DNA of 24,235 nucleotides from Phellopilus nigrolimitatus (Eukaryota; Basidiomycota; Agaricomycetes; Hymenochaetales; Hymenochaetaceae), in NCBI GenBank assembly GCA_021029095.1, contig JAJOHG010000382.1, positions 1 through 24,235 of the forward strand. The letters run 5' to 3'. A program made the translations under genes and the position numbers. The notes beneath the pieces were generated by a model. It ran no database searches, was not told the origin of the DNA, and saw only the letters and a list, made by a program, of their open reading frames with translations. Numbering within the stretch: the stretch's first letter is position 1; every line of letters begins with the position of its first letter. This document shows, in pieces, positions 20,722 to 24,235 of the stretch.

Positions 20722-21885
20722 TCACAGACGAGTCGTCTGCGTTCCACCCCTGTCGCGCTCGAACGCGCCCGCAAAGAATTCGCGCAGTTTCGAGTATACG
20801 TCCTCGAATCTATGGTGAAGGTCAGGACATGGATCTGATTACTGATGAGATACTGACTCTTTTTTGTTCTCCTCGTTCTCCAGGTCAGCGCGTGCGGCTG
20901 CCCAGCCATGGAACCTGTATGGAACATTGGTGTGAGGCCTGCCGAGATAGAGGGTAAATTTAATAGAACCGCACATATTCGGGTAGTACTTGTATGCGAT
21001 TTTATCGGCATACGACTTCTGCTTGAGCTTCTCGATCATGTTGTCGTACTGCGAGCCATCGACTTATGAGGTTGTCCTATTTACAAAGTGGGAAGGAAAT
21101 GCACACCTCTTCCTTCGGCTCGTCATGGGAGATGAAGAGGCCGAGCGGGACAGCCAGATTGTCCGCGTCTGAGGCCTGCAGCATGCTATAAAAATAGTGT
21201 GTCAGCCAGGCTATACGGGAAACGGCGCGCATATACGCACGCGGGATGCAGAGCCGCGACGGCGTCGAACACGGGGTTCTCCTTCGAGCTGGCGAGGATG
21301 GCGACCTTGCCGCCCCAGCACATGCCGTACGCGCCGATGCGGGTCGCGCCTGCCGCCCGCAGCGCGCCGCCGACGCGCACGAGGGCGTCGACGGCGCGCT
21401 CCGGCTGGGCGGGGCCGGCGAAGAAGGCCTGCAGCGCGTCCTTGTCCGCGGCGGACTGCGGCGGGAAGCGCGCGATGGGGAAGGGCGCGTCCGGCGCGAA
21501 GAAGTCGGGCATGTAGACGGCGGCGTTCATCGCGACGGCGAGCTTGTCTGCGCCCTGCTGCGTCTGCGGGTAGAAGCTGGGGGCGCGGGCGCGTGAGATG
21601 CGTTGCGCGCGTGCGCGTGTGCGGGAGAGAGAAGAGAACGGACCCGAAGATGTCGAAGATGGAGACGAGGGCGGTGTCGCTGGAGGGCGGGCCGGTGACG
21701 TAGACCTTCTTGAAACCGGCGAACTCCTTGTACGTGCCCTTGGGGGTGTAGTTGGACTGGACGGGGGGGATGGAGCAGCAGGCGGGGTTGGCGTTGACGA
21801 CGCGCTGGGTGCCGGTCGTGGGGGCGGAGGAGGACATCTTGTGGCTGTTAAGGTGGTGGACGAGTGCGCGGAGGCGGGTGAACAT
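20722..21885 (-). CDS. Dienelactone hydrolase family protein
   Basis: Six exons: 21644-21885 (or from 21837), 21241-21576, 21107-21185, 20975-21048, 20858-20914 and 20722-20809. Starting at ATG 21837 gives 275 residues, the normal length for fungal dienelactone-hydrolase (alpha/beta hydrolase) proteins. The upstream in-frame ATG 21885 adds 16 residues (MFTRLRALVHHLNSHK) that could act as a mitochondrial presequence. In 21837 numbering the catalytic triad is visible: nucleophile Cys151 in GAYGMCWGGK, Asp198 in FISHDEP and His230 in MFHGWAA. Other family features are CCSIPPVQSNYTPKG (20-34), VSIFDIFGFYPQTQQGAD (58-74) and VYMPDFF (85-91). Such enzymes cleave carboxylic ester or lactone bonds of small molecules; the true substrate cannot be told from sequence. 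The G+C content is very high in the second exon. The intron at 20810-20857 (48 bp) is the shortest. Confidence 0.9.
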
Positions 21886-22487
21886 GGAACGGGAGGCCGG
21901 AGCTGGAGGGAGTGTGTATGCGTCCTTTTATCTGTGCTCAGGTGCGGATCAGGTATGAACGCATACACACAGCCGATCACTCGACCGGCCCTAAACACAC
22001 CTCGCTTTTCCTTCGCCCGGCGCTCGTCGTTCTTTTTTTCATCTCATCCATCCTCGCCCAGCGGCGACGCCATGTCGAAGCAACTCTCCGTCTCTTACGA
22101 GCATGGCCGAGGGTACCTGGGCTGTCGGGGAGAGACAAAACACGCCGGGCCCAATTAAGCCGGAGCGCCTCCCAGCGGTTTTGCATCCGTTTTATCCGAA
22201 TGGAGGGCGGCGGGGGAGGTGCTTGACTATGCGGCTCGTACATTCGATTATCCTTTCCCTATTTCCTGTATACCTTTCTTACTTACATATTGCAATATTA
22301 TATTCGTATTTATCTCCAAGGAAATTAGAGTCAGACGGGTGTCATTTGGTGACGTCCCGCGCGTACTCCGAGTGGAGGTACCTGACATCATTGCCTGCGT
22401 CACTCTATTTCGCTTTCCTATATAAACAAAAGTGGCTGCTGCCAAATCTCGCACTGAATTTCAATCCCTCCTTTCAATCTCGCAATC
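21886..22487. promoter_or_regulatory. Divergent promoter region
   Basis: This is about 600 bp between the hydrolase start and the LEA-like gene start. It includes a pyrimidine-rich run near 22003-22055 and a TATA box close to the plus-strand gene (separate entry). The open frames across it have no family resemblance. Confidence 0.45.
22419..22426 (+). promoter_or_regulatory. TATA box of the LEA-like gene
   Basis: TATATAAA lies 62 bp upstream of the ATG at 22488, with a pyrimidine-rich stretch between. This is the only clear TATA-box placement in the window and suggests an inducible or highly expressed gene. Confidence 0.55.
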
Positions 22488-22926
22488 ATGTACCGCACCG
22501 CTCTGTCAACCGCTCTTCCCCGCCGCTCTGTCGCTGCCACCCGCTCCCGCGCCCTCCACGCGACTCCCACAGCATACAAGTCCGTGACAGAGACCGTCAA
22601 GGAGACAGCCAGCACTGTGCGTTCTCTCCACTTGTCCATCCACTCCCCCCTCTTATGCCGTTGAACCGTCGAATGCAGGTAAACAAAAAACTCGGCCAGA
22701 CGCTTGCAAAAAGCATCGAAAAGGGCGAGGTGGCAACCGAGAAGGCAGAGGAAGTCGCCGGCACCGCAAAGGCCAAAGCAGACGAGACAAGCGAGGCTGC
22801 GAAGCAGAAGGCTAACCAGGTCGGTCCTCACTGTGGCATCCTTGCTTCGTTCGGCTGACAGATTCGTTATAGGCCTCGTCAGGCGCCAGGGAGGCAAAGG
22901 AGGACTTCAAGAAGAACGTCAAATAA
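22488..22926 (+). CDS. Small LEA-like helical protein, probably mitochondrial
   Basis: Three exons, 22488-22616, 22679-22819 and 22873-22926, give 107 residues; the introns are 62 and 53 bp. Residues 1-27 are rich in Arg, Ser and Ala without acidic residues (MYRTALSTALPRR, then SRALHATP), a classic matrix-targeting presequence. The remainder is nearly all Lys, Glu, Ala and Thr in amphipathic repeats such as KGEVATEKAEEVAGTAK and KADETSEAAKQKANQ, resembling LEA group 3-type and related fungal stress proteins that stay unfolded until dehydration. There is no catalytic motif. The protein ends DFKKNVK at TAA 22924-22926. Its short length, targeting signal and TATA box fit a stress-induced mitochondrial protein, but the role is inference. 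A role in ATP synthase inhibition was considered and lacks motif support. Confidence 0.8.
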
Positions 22927-23061
22927 CCGGCGAACGTCAGTGTCCTCCTGTCTGTATCTACATACGTCACACGTCTGCACTAGCAACAAATAATGTATTA
23001 ATACGCATTCCTCAATTATTGGAGTATGGCATTCATACCTTATAGTAGAGTGTTCGCTCGT

Positions 23062-24135
23062 TCACGGGTGATACTTGTATTTGGCACTTGCAACCCGTTC
23101 TACGAGTCCCGGCCATATGCAATAATACATCACAGGCACGATGCGATAAAAGCCCGCCATGAACACTGAACGCTCGCTCCCGTCGATCGCCTGTATGCAC
23201 CTTCTGGCGACCACCTCGCGCTTCAGACCGTGCTTGTTCGGGTCGGCCTCGCGCGCCGTCCCGGCGTCCACCGCTGACAACCGGAAGTCGCCTTCGATGG
23301 TCCCGGGTAGGACGAACGAGAAGGCAATGTCGGGGTGTTCGATGGCGAGTGACTGGTAGAGGAGTAGCGACGCGGACTTGGTTGCGCCGTACAGAGCACG
23401 CGTCGGTGCGGGAGCCACGGCTGCGACGGAAGAGAGGAGCAGGATCGATGGTGAGGGGGACGTGCGTGACAGGAAGGGGATCTTTATAACAAGTGTAGGT
23501 CAGCCTGGCTTTAGAACCTGATCTGAAGGGACGCACGAATGTGATTGCTGCAGTATAAGGGCCCGTGAAGGTTCCCTTGGACAGCTGCACCGGCGATGGC
23601 GAACGCTCTCCTGCACACCGCGCAGGTCTGCGTCAGGCAGCGGCTTGCCCCTCTCTCGCTCAACGCCCGCGGTTTCGAGGAGAGGCTTCAGCGACGAGAC
23701 GCCCGCGACGACCACGAGCGTGTCGAGTCTCCCCCATACTGCGCATCATTTCAGTTAACTCAATAGAAAGTACACTCGCCGGCGCACCTGCTCCCAATCT
23801 GTCCCTCAACCCGACCATGCCCTCCGCACTCGTAAAGTCCGCCGCCGGCGATCGTGTTTGTGTTCCCCGCGGCCGCGTTGCACTCCCGCCGCGCCTCGCG
23901 CAGCGTCTCTTCCGCGCGCGCGACGATGCACACGCGCGCGCCGCGCTTCGCGTACTGGACCGAGGGCGCGCCCGACGCCCCCGCTGGCGCCCAGGATGAG
24001 CACGTGTTCTGAGTTGGGAGGGATCTGCTTGCTTCGCGGGGCTTGTCGTGTCCTTAGGAGCGCGAAGGCGATGATGGGAAGGGCGGCGAGGAACAGGAGG
24101 TTGCGGTTGTCGGTGTTGATTATGGAGAATGCCAT
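23062..24135 (-). pseudogene. Short-chain dehydrogenase/reductase with four frame disruptions
   Basis: Three exons, 23788-24135, 23537-23738 and 23062-23481, with introns 23739-23787 and 23482-23536. Residues 1-28 carry a membrane helix (LLFLAALPIIAFALL), then the NAD(P)-binding loop HVLILGASGGVGRAL. The last exon is intact: a conserved serine strand (ILLLSSVAAV), catalytic Tyr and Lys in LYGATKSAS, and LPGTIEGDF, a normal classical SDR. In between, family-like sequence is kept but jumps frame four times, each time as if one extra base were present: near 23961 (GRAL to VQYAKRGARV), near 23840 (to DFTSAEGMV), near 23600 (to AFAIAGAAVQGN) and near 23575 (to FTGPYTAAITF). Read literally the frame soon ends, so the copy is inactive unless these are sequencing errors. 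SDRs oxidise or reduce alcohols and ketones; the helix suggests a membrane-bound, DHRS7-like enzyme. The annotation as a pseudogene is provisional. Confidence 0.65.
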
Positions 24136-24235
24136 TATCCAGCAAAGTCTGTAAAACTAAAAGAGCTGTACTCAGCTTACTTGATCAGCATGCGTGGTCG
24201 CCGTCGCGAACGACGAGCAGCGTGTGTAGACGTAT
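24136..24235. promoter_or_regulatory. Upstream flank of the dehydrogenase gene
   Basis: The last 100 bases lie upstream of the minus-strand start at 24135. Nothing specific is recognised before the window ends. Confidence 0.3.

Noticed and set aside
20486..20818. A 110-codon plus-strand frame with a hydrophobic stretch between the F-box and hydrolase genes
   Set aside because: It overlaps the last hydrolase exon in antisense and otherwise lies in 3' untranslated sequence without family resemblance.
21197..22158. Several long plus-strand frames rich in Arg and Gly across 21.2-22.2 kb
   Set aside because: They overlap the hydrolase exons in antisense and are low-complexity products of G+C-rich DNA.

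Overview
The window looks like nuclear DNA of a filamentous basidiomycete (Agaricomycetes type). The signs are protein genes cut by many introns of about 50-70 bp with GT..AG ends and CTRAY-like branch points, a DUF6533-type membrane protein (a family typical of mushroom-forming fungi), a fungal Mep ammonium transporter, and tightly packed genes on alternating strands. I see no operon, rRNA, tRNA or CRISPR.

Layout, left to right: (1) the 3' part of a long serine-rich protein of unknown function, + strand, up to 3832, entering from the left edge; (2) a secreted/membrane protein with a KNH-like N-terminal domain, - strand, 4230-5975; (3) a DUF6533 seven-helix protein built from 14 tiny exons, + strand, 6726-8415; (4) a nested pair of non-autonomous DNA transposons, a hAT-like element at 8704-9814 containing a TA-flanked mariner/pogo-like element at 8853-9648; (5) a multi-pass membrane protein, - strand, 9888-11275, with one apparent single-base frame disruption; (6) about 1.8 kb (11276-13079) with only coding-like fragments; (7) a Mep/Amt ammonium transporter, + strand, 13080-14965; (8) mitochondrial ribosomal protein uS8m, + strand, 15420-15884; (9) prenylcysteine oxidase, - strand, 16240-18249, divergent from (10) an F-box protein, + strand, 18490-20375, that contains 8-, 11- and 12-nt exons; (11) a dienelactone hydrolase family protein, - strand, 20722-21885; (12) a small Lys/Glu/Ala-rich probable mitochondrial LEA-like protein, + strand, 22488-22926; (13) a short-chain dehydrogenase/reductase, - strand, 23062-24135, whose reading frame is broken in four places.

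Exon structures were worked out by hand from splice consensus, phase continuity and protein-family expectation. For genes 2, 3, 7, 9, 10, 11 and 12 the exon lengths add up to an intact reading frame from start to stop. Genes 1, 5 and 13 are less certain. The genes do not form an obvious pathway; this is an ordinary mix of housekeeping and lineage-specific genes. The most unusual features are the transposon nest, the micro-exon genes and the broken dehydrogenase. I did not find convincing evidence of a new multi-gene system.
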